A stretch of 49,431 nucleotides of DNA from Paenibacillus xylanexedens (lineage in GTDB: Bacteria > Bacillota > Bacilli > Paenibacillales > Paenibacillaceae), in assembly GCF_017874615.1 (NCBI RefSeq), contig NZ_JAGIKV010000038.1, positions 1 through 49,431 on the forward strand. The letters are read 5' to 3'. The translations under genes were made by a program, and so were the position numbers. The number at the start of each line of letters is the position of its first letter. Positions within the stretch are counted from its first letter, which is position 1. Below, piece after piece: positions 1-7,825 of the stretch. The notes beneath the pieces are model-generated. The model was not told the origin of the DNA. It saw nothing but the letters and a program-made list of their open reading frames with translations, and ran no database searches.

Positions 1-100
1 CAGTCGATTCAAGCCAAGGCTTGTCTCCAACTTTCGCGTTCATTCTGCAAGCAGAATGTTTACTCACTCGTTGTTCAGTTTTCAAAGATCAAACTCATTT
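1..100 (-). other. rRNA operon leader upstream of 16S rRNA
   Basis: Read on the minus strand, this is the conserved leader that precedes 16S rRNA in Paenibacillus and Bacillus. It includes the boxA-like antitermination element GATCTTTGAAAACT at about 77-92, followed by the usual spacer that runs toward the 16S start. The 16S gene itself is outside the window, just past position 1. This is recognition from family resemblance; the mature rRNA is not visible here. Confidence 0.75.
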
Positions 101-135
101 TTTCGTCACCATTTTCTCTCAGCGGCGACTTTTAT

Positions 136-165
136 AATATATCATACTTCATTTGTTTTGGTCAA
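136..165 (-). promoter_or_regulatory. Predicted sigma-A promoter of the rRNA operon
   Basis: On the minus strand, TTGACC (160-165) and TATATT (136-141) are separated by 18 bases. A boxA-like leader follows. The position, directly before an rRNA leader, supports the call. Confidence 0.6.
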
Positions 166-285
166 GTGTTTTTTTGAAATTCTTTTTCGAAGTTCGTAAT
201 GAACTCCTTCATTTCATCTAAAGCATCTAACCAAGCAAGCAAAGCAACGAGATATAATGTACCATATAAATATCCTGGGAGTCAA

Positions 286-555
286 CTATCCGAACAAAGA
301 AATTTTTAACCCTAATAATAGCCCCACACCTGGCAATCCCAAAACAGTTACAGTCCCTATCGTTGCAGGGTTCAGCGGGATGTAGGTTCCTGTAATCCAG
401 CCGGAATAATTCACGATATATATCCCTACTGCAGCCAGCACCAGATGAATTCCGAATGACGTGAAAAACGATAACCCTATCCGCTTTCTGAACAAAATAA
501 CGATAAGCCCCAGTAATGATATAACCAATACACTTCCCAGTATGATACTCTTCAT
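286..555 (-). CDS. bofA: Pro-sigma-K processing inhibitor BofA
   Basis: An 89-residue protein made almost entirely of hydrophobic segments (about 3-22, 30-52 and 65-87). It matches BofA, which with SpoIVFA holds the intramembrane protease SpoIVFB inactive in the outer forespore membrane until the forespore signals, so delaying pro-sigma-K processing. Length and the Gly-rich C-terminal segment (GLPGVGLLLGLKISLFG) fit the family. The start has a good site, GGAGG, seven bases before ATG. It lies downstream of yaaL and just before an rRNA operon, exactly as in B. subtilis. It marks the organism as a spore former. Confidence 0.9.
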   Translation of the reverse strand: MKSIILGSVLVISLLGLIVILFRKRIGLSFFTSFGIHLVLAAVGIYIVNYSGWITGTYIPLNPATIGTVTVLGLPGVGLLLGLKISLFG

Positions 556-587
556 AAGTTACACCTCCGTGTTTAATGTAAACGTGA

Positions 588-860
588 CTACATAATCCCG
601 CGCTGTGATGTAACATCATCATTAGCTCTGGCTCGCTTTGCTCTTCTCAAGTGAATCTGGTACTTCCGCTCAGCTGCCTCCAATACATAAATGGCATAAT
701 CAATCTCATCCTGCCCCTGTGCATCTTCAAACTGTCTCATAGCCTGTTCCCATTCCCGCTTAGCCATCTGAATATCTGCATAGATCTGATCCGCCTCAAG
801 CTCCTTCAACATTCTGTTGTGTTTCTCTACCGAGTTCCGTGTATTTCGCCACAAAAACAT
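588..860 (-). CDS. yaaL: YaaL family protein (DUF2508)
   Basis: A 90-residue, highly charged, probably all-helical soluble protein. It is recognised as YaaL from its length, composition and position between recR and bofA, the same as in B. subtilis. The function is unknown. An AGGAGGGGGAG ribosome-binding site precedes the ATG. A recR terminator lies about 90 bases upstream, so yaaL probably has its own promoter and is co-transcribed with bofA, 32 bases downstream. No domain beyond the DUF is visible. Confidence 0.85.
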   Translation of the reverse strand: MFLWRNTRNSVEKHNRMLKELEADQIYADIQMAKREWEQAMRQFEDAQGQDEIDYAIYVLEAAERKYQIHLRRAKRARANDDVTSQRGIM

Positions 861-948
861 AAACTCTCCCCCTCCTGATCAGCACAGCATATTCTCATAC
901 TTATCAAGGAAAGGACAAACTTAGAACTCGTGCATTCATTTTCTTCAC

Positions 949-974
949 AAAAAAAGAGAGCCCTAAGGCTCTCT
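949..974 (-). terminator. Intrinsic terminator after recR
   Basis: A perfect 8-bp stem, AGAGAGCC with GGCTCTCT, has a four-base loop and on the minus strand runs into seven T. It ends the dnaX-ebfC-recR transcript. Confidence 0.85.
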
Positions 975-1045
975 CCTGCACATCGAAACTTATTTAGCAT
1001 CCGAAATTTCCAAAGAAGTGCACTGCGTAATACAAAATGAGCACA

Positions 1046-1645
1046 CTAACGCATCTCCCTGCGCCCTTCCAGCGCTTTGGAAAGGGTTACTTCATCCGCA
1101 TACTCCAGATCGCCACCTACAGGCAATCCATGGGCAATTCGGGTCACACTGATCTCAAACGGACGCACCAAGCGGGAGATGTACATTGCTGTAGCCTCCC
1201 CCTCAATATTGGGGTTCGTCGCCAAGATGATCTCTTTTATACGTTCATCACTTAATCGAATCAGGAGTTCCTTCAACCGAATATCGTCCGGTCCAATTCC
1301 CTCCATAGGTGAAATCGCACCCTGTAACACATGATAGTATCCATCGAATTCCTTGGTGCGCTCCATGGCCACCAGATCTTTCGAATCCTGAACTACACAG
1401 ATTACAGAGACATCCCTGGACTTATCCTGACAGATGCGACACGGATCCGTATCGGTGATATTACAACACACAGAACAGTAATGAAGGTTACGCTTCACAC
1501 TCACGAGTGCTTTGGCAAAATCGATAACGTCATCTTCCTTCATTTTAAGTACATGAAAAGCTAAACGCGCTGCCGTCTTGGGACCCACACCCGGCAACCG
1601 GGTGAAGGCATCAATCAGCTTGGCTATTGGTTCGGGATAATACAA
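1046..1645 (-). CDS. recR: Recombination mediator RecR
   Basis: This 199-residue protein has the full RecR layout: an N-terminal helix-hairpin-helix (about 10-30, LPGVGPKTAARLAF), a four-cysteine zinc finger (C57, C60, C69, C72) and a Toprim domain (about 80-175), then the C-terminal Walker-B-like end. RecR acts with RecO/RecF to load RecA on gapped DNA. Length equals the family norm. It is the third gene of dnaX-ebfC-recR, 35 bases after ebfC, and is closed by the terminator at 949-974. The order dnaX-ebfC-recR is strongly conserved in bacteria. Confidence 0.97.
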   Translation of the reverse strand: MYYPEPIAKLIDAFTRLPGVGPKTAARLAFHVLKMKEDDVIDFAKALVSVKRNLHYCSVCCNITDTDPCRICQDKSRDVSVICVVQDSKDLVAMERTKEFDGYYHVLQGAISPMEGIGPDDIRLKELLIRLSDERIKEIILATNPNIEGEATAMYISRLVRPFEISVTRIAHGLPVGGDLEYADEVTLSKALEGRREMR

Positions 1646-1680
1646 TCGATTTTGTCTCCTTTGACAGGATCAATTTTTAA

Positions 1681-1992
1681 CTAAAATAATCCCGGAATAT
1701 TCATGCCGCCTGTGAATTTGCCCATATCCTTGTTGGCAATTTCATCCGCTTTGGACATTGCATCATTAACAGCTGTCATAACGAGATCCTGCAACATTTC
1801 AACATCTTCCGGATCTACCGCTTCAGGTTTGATCGTGATAGCAAGCAATTTCTTGTGTCCGTTAACTTCAGCCGTCACAACACCGCCACCAGAAGTACCT
1901 TGGACTGTTTTGTCCGCCAATTCCTCTTGTGCTTTCAGCATTTGCTCCTGCATTTTTTTCACTTGTTTCATCATTTGGTTCATGTTGTTCAT
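1681..1992 (-). CDS. ebfC: Nucleoid-associated protein, YbaB/EbfC family
   Basis: A 103-residue protein with the long N-terminal coiled helix rich in Met/Gln/Lys (MNQMMKQVKKMQEQMLKAQ), then a small beta domain containing VEVNGHKKL-like sequence and a C-terminal helix. This is the YbaB/EbfC dimeric DNA-binding fold. In B. subtilis it is YaaK. It binds the nucleoid; its precise role is not settled. AAAGGAG lies before the ATG. It is 41 bases after dnaX and 35 before recR, in one operon. Confidence 0.95.
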   Translation of the reverse strand: MNNMNQMMKQVKKMQEQMLKAQEELADKTVQGTSGGGVVTAEVNGHKKLLAITIKPEAVDPEDVEMLQDLVMTAVNDAMSKADEIANKDMGKFTGGMNIPGLF

Positions 1993-2033
1993 GATTATTC
2001 ATCTCCTTTATTATAGTTATCGCGCAATGCGCA

Positions 2034-3776
2034 TTATTCTTTGATCACTACAAGGTCCTCACCAAAGAGCTGGATGGCTTCATCAATCCAAGGCTGCTTG
2101 TTGCCTGAACCGCCGTCTTCATGCTCGGGTTCAAGCTTGAAGTCCTCCTTCGGCGCTTCAGAAGCCCCTTCCATTGCTCCAGTCCAATCTTTGAGCATCA
2201 TCGTCACCAGTCGTGCCGAGCGCCCAAGATGTTCCGACAACACCCGCTCAATGACTTCGCGGTTAGCCTGCTTCTCCGTTGTTTCACGGTGGATGTTATT
2301 TTTAAAAGCAACCAGAACATTGTCTTCAAGCAATGATACCGGCTCTCCATCCACAAACCAGGCGTGGACGGTAACCCTCTCTTCTTTCACTCGTTGCAGG
2401 ATCTGACTCCATTTTTTGCTGATCTCCGCGAACTCAGGGGCTCCCTTGCGTGCAACATACTGATCCAGCTGTGCAGGAAGCTTCGCAGGTGAGTTTCCTC
2501 TCGATACAGGGGCTCGTGTTGCTGGACGCGACGGAGCACTCGATGCACCTTCTCCACCAGACAACCCACTCTTTAGTGCACGATCCAATTTCTTTTCCAA
2601 CTCGGCAAGCTGCTGCTTCAGGCGGTTGATCTCTCCATCAGCAGGCGCTGCATGGGATGAAGCTCCAACCGAAACAGAAGCCCCCTCTTGCGCCGGAATA
2701 CTACACAGTTTAAGCAACGCGACCTCAAATAATGTCTGTGGCTGCACCGCATATTTCATTTCACTCTGGTACCGATTAAGGGTGTCGATCATGTGGAACA
2801 GTTGTTCCTTAGTGAATGACTCCGCCATATCACGGAAAGATTCCGGATCAAGCACCCGGTCCGTCAGTTTGTCTGCATCAGGCACCATCTTAATCATAAG
2901 CAAATCACGGAAATAATACAGTAGATTCTCCATGCACTTGTCTGCGCTCTTTCCTTCATGCATGAAACCTTCAATCATCTGCAAAATATGACCAACATCA
3001 CCCTTGAGCAGCGAAGCAGCCAGCTTGGCGAATTGCTCTGATGCAATACCCCCGGTCATGTCCATAACCTGCTGGTACGTTACTCGTCCATCCGTAAATG
3101 AAGAGATCTGATCCAGCACACTAAGTGCATCCCTCATTCCACCGTCCGATAAACGAGCAATGTATTGGAGTGCATCCTGGTCAGCTTCCATGCCTTCCTG
3201 TTCACAGATCAGTGTAAGTCTTGCTGTCTGCTCTTCCAGGGAAACCCGGCGAAAATCAAATCGCTGACAGCGCGATATAATGGTAGCCGGAAGGCGGTGC
3301 GGTTCCGTTGTTGCCAAAATAAACATCACATGTGGCGGCGGCTCTTCCAATGTTTTGAGCAAAGCATTGAATGCCTCTGTCGTCAGCATGTGCACTTCAT
3401 CAATAATATAGACTTTCTGCCGGACTTCAGTTGGCGCATATTTAACCTTTTCCCGAAGATCACGAATTTCCTCAACGCCCCGATTCGATGCAGCATCAAT
3501 CTCCTGCACATCCATCACAGCGCCAGTCGTGATTCTGCGGCAAGCTTCACACTCGTTACAAGGTTCAGGCGCAGGCCCACGTTCGCAGTTCACAGCTTTG
3601 GCCAAAATCTTGGCGGCACTCGTCTTTCCCGTTCCTCTGGGCCCGCTAAATAAGTAGGCATGGGAAGTCCGCTGTTCACGAATCGCGTTCTGCAAGGTCT
3701 GAATAATATGCTGTTGCCCCACCATATCTTGAAACGACTGGGGACGCCAAGCCCGGTATAACGCGATATGCTCCAT
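2034..3776 (-). CDS. dnaX: DNA polymerase III subunits gamma and tau
   Basis: A 580-residue clamp-loader ATPase. It shows Walker A (GPRGTGKT, residues 45-52), a zinc site (C64, C73, C76, C79), Walker B DEVH (126-129) and the SRC arginine-finger motif (ISRCQRF). After about residue 370 comes a low-complexity Ser/Ala/Pro linker and then a tau-type C-terminal domain that contacts the polymerase and DnaB helicase. Length is close to B. subtilis DnaX. I did not see the strong slippery A-run and hairpin used in E. coli for the gamma frameshift. It heads the dnaX-ebfC-recR operon and has its own promoter behind the SRP RNA terminator. Confidence 0.97.
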   Translation of the reverse strand: MEHIALYRAWRPQSFQDMVGQQHIIQTLQNAIREQRTSHAYLFSGPRGTGKTSAAKILAKAVNCERGPAPEPCNECEACRRITTGAVMDVQEIDAASNRGVEEIRDLREKVKYAPTEVRQKVYIIDEVHMLTTEAFNALLKTLEEPPPHVMFILATTEPHRLPATIISRCQRFDFRRVSLEEQTARLTLICEQEGMEADQDALQYIARLSDGGMRDALSVLDQISSFTDGRVTYQQVMDMTGGIASEQFAKLAASLLKGDVGHILQMIEGFMHEGKSADKCMENLLYYFRDLLMIKMVPDADKLTDRVLDPESFRDMAESFTKEQLFHMIDTLNRYQSEMKYAVQPQTLFEVALLKLCSIPAQEGASVSVGASSHAAPADGEINRLKQQLAELEKKLDRALKSGLSGGEGASSAPSRPATRAPVSRGNSPAKLPAQLDQYVARKGAPEFAEISKKWSQILQRVKEERVTVHAWFVDGEPVSLLEDNVLVAFKNNIHRETTEKQANREVIERVLSEHLGRSARLVTMMLKDWTGAMEGASEAPKEDFKLEPEHEDGGSGNKQPWIDEAIQLFGEDLVVIKE

Positions 3777-3826
3777 GATGCGTTACCTTCCTTCCACTTC
3801 GCATTCGAGTCCTTTGTCGTTCCCCT

Positions 3827-3855
3827 ATTATACTATATTCTAGGGTGAATCCAAA
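3827..3855 (-). promoter_or_regulatory. Predicted sigma-A promoter of dnaX operon
   Basis: On the minus strand, TTTGGA (3850-3855), a 17-base spacer and a perfect TATAAT (3827-3832) lie about 50 bases before the dnaX ATG and directly downstream of the SRP RNA terminator. Confidence 0.65.
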
Positions 3856-3895
3856 CTTTATCTGACTCATTCATGCGTGGTTTATTAAGACATAT

Positions 3896-3934
3896 CAAAA
3901 AGACCTCTGCATACATACAACTGCAAAGGTCTCT
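3896..3934 (-). terminator. Intrinsic terminator after SRP RNA
   Basis: An 11-bp stem with one G-U pair (3901-3911 with 3922-3932) and a ten-base loop is followed on the minus strand by five T. It ends the SRP RNA transcript. Confidence 0.8.
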
Positions 3935-3950
3935 ACATTTAAATGATAAG

Positions 3951-4218
3951 CCGTGCACCTGCTATCGATATTTGCGATCCAAGTGGCACCCCTGAACAAT
4001 AGCTCGGGCTAGGCAACCCTCCGGCACAAGAGTGATCTCACTTATGGCTGCTTCCTTCCGGACCTGACCAGGTTCATGAGTACTCATTGCGGAGGACCCA
4101 ACCGTCAACACCACGTTTAGGGACCAAACCTCACATCGGCAAAACCTCTAGCAGGAATTCAACCTCGCTATAGCGGATTGCGAGTTACAGGGCACCGCTA
4201 CCTCCCCATCTAGCACGG
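3951..4218 (-). ncRNA. scr: Signal recognition particle RNA, large Bacillus type
   Basis: The minus strand carries the SRP RNA apical domain with the GGTCAGGTCCGGAAGGAAGCAGCC core (about 4045-4075). It also carries an Alu-type 5' domain (GGGGAGGTAGCGGTGCCCTGTAA), so this is the long form of about 270 nt found in spore-forming Firmicutes. The ends were set by complementarity: CCGTGC at the 5' end (4213-4218) pairs with GCACGG at the 3' end (3951-3956). The RNA binds Ffh to target membrane proteins. A good promoter lies just upstream and a terminator just downstream, and its place before dnaX matches B. subtilis. Confidence 0.95.
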
Positions 4219-4226
4219 TAAGAAAT

Positions 4227-4255
4227 AGTATAACGTAAGGTTATCCAAATTGCAA
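4227..4255 (-). promoter_or_regulatory. Sigma-A promoter of SRP RNA
   Basis: TTGCAA (4250-4255), a 17-base spacer and TATACT (4227-4232) on the minus strand place the transcription start near 4218-4220. That agrees with the 5' end deduced from the RNA's terminal pairing. Confidence 0.75.
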
Positions 4256-4295
4256 CCAGAGGAACTCGGAAGCAACCACGCTTACATATAACATA

Positions 4296-4324
4296 TAAAA
4301 ACCCCTGCCAGATCAGCAGGGGTG
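4296..4324 (-). terminator. Intrinsic terminator after rpmE
   Basis: A perfect 8-bp stem, ACCCCTGC with GCAGGGGT (4301-4308 and 4316-4323), is followed on the minus strand by TTTTTA. Confidence 0.85.
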
Positions 4325-4364
4325 CGTGGGATGCAATTAGCAGACAACTCCAAGAATTGTCCTA

Positions 4365-4562
4365 TTAGATTCCGTATTTCTTTTTGAAACGATCAACACG
4401 GCCGCCAGCATCGATAAACTTCTGTTTACCTGTGAAGAACGGGTGGCACGCGGAGCAAATCTCTACACGAAGTCCGTCTTTAACCGAACCTGTCTCAAAA
4501 GTATTCCCGCAAGCGCAAGATACTTGACCAATCGTGTAATTAGGATGAATTGCTTCTTTCAT
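4365..4562 (-). CDS. rpmE: Large-subunit ribosomal protein L31 (zinc-binding type)
   Basis: A 65-residue protein with the L31 signature MKEAIHPNY and cysteines at C16, C18, C37 and C40 (the pairs CAC and CSAC). It is therefore the C+ zinc-containing RpmE form rather than the zinc-free paralogue used under zinc starvation. It sits on the 50S central protuberance near 5S rRNA. It is downstream of rho and a radical SAM gene, but a strong promoter (4626-4654) and a terminator make it a separate transcript. No Zur-like palindrome was recognised. Confidence 0.97.
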   Translation of the reverse strand: MKEAIHPNYTIGQVSCACGNTFETGSVKDGLRVEICSACHPFFTGKQKFIDAGGRVDRFKKKYGI

Positions 4563-4625
4563 TACCTTTCACCTCTTTCCGCCCTGAGCCTCAAGCGGAC
4601 CCAGAGTAAATGGCACAACTCTGAG

Positions 4626-4654
4626 ATTATAACACGGCCTTGTGCCTGTTGCAA
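4626..4654 (-). promoter_or_regulatory. Strong sigma-A promoter of rpmE
   Basis: TTGCAA (4649-4654), exactly 17 bases, then a perfect TATAAT (4626-4631) on the minus strand. The leader to the rpmE ATG is about 57 bases. Confidence 0.75.
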
Positions 4655-4664
4655 TCCATTATTG

Positions 4665-5939
4665 TTAAGAGGTAATCAACCGTTTTGGACGTGCCATTCC
4701 AGCGGGTGGAACATGGGTATACGATCCGATCACAACATCAGGCAACTCGTCTTCAAAAATCTCAATCATCTGCTTCATGCCCAAGATATCACCTTGAGCT
4801 GGAGGAATTAATTCCAGATAGCTCTCCGGATCAATATTGAGATTACGCATCTGAATCAAGCGTAGATCGGTTCTTCTTGCAAACTCAATCATCGCCTCAA
4901 TCTCTTCTTCACGATCTGTTACGCCCGGGAAGATCAAATAGTTAATGGAGGTGTATACACCCTGCTGCGCTGCGTATTTCATCGACTTCTCAACATTGGC
5001 TAAGGTATAACCACGTGGTTTATAGTAGGCGTTATAGTGGTCATCCAGTGCGCTAATTGTACTTACGCGCATCAGATCCAATCCAGCATCTACAATACCT
5101 CTAATGTGATCGTTCAGACCGGCATTGGTATTAATATTGATATACCCCATGTCCGTTACGGAACGTACTTCGCGAATCGCTTCAATAATCAGCTTGGCCT
5201 GCGTGGAAGGCTCCCCTTCACATCCTTGTCCAAAGCTAATGATGGATTCCGGTGTCTTCAGGTGTTCCATCATGACCTGGACAATCTCATCCACACGCGG
5301 ACGGAAGTTCATACGCGTCTGCGGTGAAACAAAGCCACTATCATCCGGTTGCTCGGAGATACATCCGAAACAACCTGCATTACAAGAATAGGATACCGGT
5401 ACTCCGCCTTCCCAACGATTCAGGAACGTGTTCGACGAAGTTAGACATTCATATCCGAGCGCACAGTTGGATAGATGGGTGTAGAGACGGTTCTCGGGGT
5501 ATTGCTCTGTCAATCGTTTAACCCCGGAACGTACATCGTCACGATCACAGTTGAGCGGATTCCATTTGTCAGGACTATCTGACTTCGAAGCCGTAACATA
5601 GAAACCGCCATCTTTCCAAACCACTGCGGAATAACCGAACAAAGGCAACTTATACTCCTTATCCGTCTTCACATATCCAGGGAGACACAAACGAGTGAAT
5701 CCCTGTGGAAGCAAAGCACCTACAGCCTGTGTGTCCGTTGGCATTGGCAGCATCTCACCTGTGTCCGGGTCCATACCAATGGGCCGGGTACTCGGGAGTC
5801 CAACCAACGTTGCACCCTCTGGCAAAGGGATGAGTTCATCTTCCATAATCTCAACGATCATATCTCCACTGCGGGCAAGCCCGTACAGGGAAGGATGATC
5901 AAATACATTACCTTTTTCATCTGCGTATACTAAATACAT
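4665..5939 (-). CDS. Radical SAM protein of unknown function
   Basis: A 424-residue protein with a radical SAM cluster motif in mid-sequence, C186-x3-C190-x2-C193 (CNAGCFGC), so it should bind a 4Fe-4S cluster and cleave S-adenosylmethionine. A 185-residue N-terminal region comes first, with two further cysteines (C159, C165) and a DPDTGEMLPMP stretch. After the motif come the expected TIM-barrel elements (FGQGCEGEPST, INTNAGLN, YLIFPGVTDREEEI). The substrate cannot be told from the sequence; the barrel loosely resembles organic-radical activases and MoaA/NirJ-type enzymes. It lies between rho and rpmE, about 100 bases after rho. There is no obvious modification-target peptide beside it. Confidence 0.8.
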   Translation of the reverse strand: MYLVYADEKGNVFDHPSLYGLARSGDMIVEIMEDELIPLPEGATLVGLPSTRPIGMDPDTGEMLPMPTDTQAVGALLPQGFTRLCLPGYVKTDKEYKLPLFGYSAVVWKDGGFYVTASKSDSPDKWNPLNCDRDDVRSGVKRLTEQYPENRLYTHLSNCALGYECLTSSNTFLNRWEGGVPVSYSCNAGCFGCISEQPDDSGFVSPQTRMNFRPRVDEIVQVMMEHLKTPESIISFGQGCEGEPSTQAKLIIEAIREVRSVTDMGYININTNAGLNDHIRGIVDAGLDLMRVSTISALDDHYNAYYKPRGYTLANVEKSMKYAAQQGVYTSINYLIFPGVTDREEEIEAMIEFARRTDLRLIQMRNLNIDPESYLELIPPAQGDILGMKQMIEIFEDELPDVVIGSYTHVPPAGMARPKRLITS

Positions 5940-6036
5940 GATGTTCTCCTCACATCTAATGGGTTAAACCTAACGACGAGTGTATTGTAACATTTACAGC
6001 AATGCTGCAAAAAGAAAGTGATTAGTCGAACGACAC

Positions 6037-7362
6037 TTACGTCGATGTACCTGACGTTGCTGTCTGTCTAGGTGAGCGACGGGTTGTTGTTGTACCCGAA
6101 TTGCTTGTCGGGCTATTACCAGCCGAATCAAATGCCGCCAAAAACTCTGCATTTGTCTTGCTGTTACGAAGTTTTTTCAGGAACCCTTCGACAAAGTCAT
6201 GGGAATCATTCATGTTTTTACGAATCGCCCAGATTGTATCCAACTCTTCCTTGCTGAGCAACACTTCTTCACGACGTGTACCCGAACGACGAATGTCGAT
6301 CGCTGGGAATATGCGGCGCTCTGCCAGACGACGGTCTAGATGGAGCTCCATGTTACCTGTACCCTTAAACTCTTCATAAATGACGTCATCCATACGTGAT
6401 CCGGTATCAATTAATGCCGTTGCCAGGATCGTCAAGCTTCCGCCTTCTTCCACATTCCGGGCAGAACCGAAGAAACGTTTCGGACGATGGAACGCAGCTG
6501 GATCAATACCACCACTAAGTGTACGACCGGACGGTGGAATAACCAGGTTATATGCACGGGCAAGACGCGTAATGCTATCCAGCAGGATAACAACATCTTT
6601 TTTGGCCTCAACCAGACGAAGCGCACGCTCAAGCACCAATTCCGCCACCTTGATATGATTCTCAGGTAGTTCATCAAATGTCGAAGCCACAACTTCCCCT
6701 TTTACCGAACGCGACATATCCGTTACTTCCTCTGGACGTTCATCAATCAACAGGACAAACAGTTCAATTTCAGGATTGTTAGTTGAGATGCTGTTGGCAA
6801 TTTCTTTGAGGAGAAGCGTTTTACCCGCTTTGGGAGGCGCTACGATCAATCCGCGCTGTCCCAATCCTACCGGGGCGAGCACATCCATAATTCGTGTGGA
6901 CAAATGGTCGGGGGATGTTTCGAGAACCAGTTTTTTCTGCGGATACAGTGGGGTTAGTGCCGGGAAGTGAAGTCGTTCTGCAGCCGCCGATGGATTCTCA
7001 CCATTTACAGCGTTGACTTGCAACAAACCGAAGTATCTCTCGTTTTCCTTGGGCGTTCTACACTTACCTGATACGAGGTCACCTGTTCTTAGGTCAAACT
7101 TGCGAATCTGAGAAGCTGAGATGTAGATGTCTTCCGTACTTGGCAAGTAGTTGATAGGTCTTAAGAATCCGTAACCTTCAGGTAAAATCTCGAGTACGCC
7201 TTGCATGAACATCAGGCCACTCTGTTCAGCTTGTGCACGTAGTATAGCAAAGATTAATTCTTTCTTTTTTAACGTACCATAGTAAGGTATCTGATATTTT
7301 TTGGCCAGTTTGTAGAGGTCCGTTAGTTTCATTTCTTCCAAATCGGAAATTTGTAGATCCAT
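6037..7362 (-). CDS. rho: Transcription termination factor Rho
   Basis: A 441-residue hexameric RNA helicase-translocase. It has an N-terminal Rho-N domain (1-45), a cold-shock RNA-binding domain with GYGFLR (63-68), Walker A (APPKAGKT, 175-182), Walker B ending in D262 (VVILLDS), and the Q and R loops. The C-terminus carries a 30-residue Ser/Thr/Arg-rich tail (about 412-441) not needed by the core fold and likely disordered. GGTGG precedes the ATG. In B. subtilis Rho is non-essential and limits antisense transcription; its neighbours murA, fba and rpmE match that genome. Confidence 0.97.
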   Translation of the reverse strand: MDLQISDLEEMKLTDLYKLAKKYQIPYYGTLKKKELIFAILRAQAEQSGLMFMQGVLEILPEGYGFLRPINYLPSTEDIYISASQIRKFDLRTGDLVSGKCRTPKENERYFGLLQVNAVNGENPSAAAERLHFPALTPLYPQKKLVLETSPDHLSTRIMDVLAPVGLGQRGLIVAPPKAGKTLLLKEIANSISTNNPEIELFVLLIDERPEEVTDMSRSVKGEVVASTFDELPENHIKVAELVLERALRLVEAKKDVVILLDSITRLARAYNLVIPPSGRTLSGGIDPAAFHRPKRFFGSARNVEEGGSLTILATALIDTGSRMDDVIYEEFKGTGNMELHLDRRLAERRIFPAIDIRRSGTRREEVLLSKEELDTIWAIRKNMNDSHDFVEGFLKKLRNSKTNAEFLAAFDSAGNSPTSNSGTTTTRRSPRQTATSGTST

Positions 7363-7462
7363 ATAATAACCACCTATTCAATTAATAAGTCCGTGTGAAA
7401 TGGATAGTTTCGCTAGATGTTCCGGCTATAGAGAGCGGCGTCTGCCACAATCCCTTCTGTCC

Positions 7463-7492
7463 ATTGTACGGAATGTAACCGTTATAATGCAA
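7463..7492 (-). promoter_or_regulatory. Candidate rho promoter
   Basis: TTGCAT (7487-7492), an 18-base spacer and TACAAT (7463-7468) on the minus strand give a leader of about 95 bases. It lies after the murA terminator, so rho appears to be transcribed on its own. The remaining sequence of 7363-7825 shows no credible gene. Confidence 0.45.
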
Positions 7493-7670
7493 ATACTTGT
7501 CTTTGAGTGTAAGTTTCCGGGTGGGATGGCCAACATTCGGCAAGATCCGCTATTGAGTGAATGATGCATTGAGGCGATCAATCCGGATAGACCGGCTATG
7601 GAGCGCAGTTCAAACAAAACCGGGGTTGGGGATGAGAAATGATGTTCTTACAGCCATATGAAGTTTAATT

Positions 7671-7729
7671 CAAAAAAAGACCCTCCGGTAAAGGAAACAG
7701 TAACATTTCGTCTTATGCCGGAGAGACTG
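7671..7729 (-). terminator. Intrinsic terminator after murA
   Basis: An 11-base stem with one mismatch and one G-U pair (7678-7688 with 7718-7728) encloses a small nested hairpin. On the minus strand it ends in seven T. Confidence 0.75.
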
Positions 7730-7825
7730 AGAACTCTATTAAAACAGGTTTACCTAATCAACAAAAAGATATGCAGTTCAGTTAAAAAAACTTGTGTATG
7801 ACTGAATCATGCATAGTGCTTCCTA

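Noticed and set aside
2034..3776. Programmed frameshift in dnaX that would yield gamma
   Set aside because: No clear slippery A-run with a downstream hairpin was seen near codons 360-440.
7426..7617. Minus-strand frame of 63 codons between murA and rho
   Set aside because: No ribosome-binding site, composition unlike a protein, and it lies between the murA terminator and the rho promoter.
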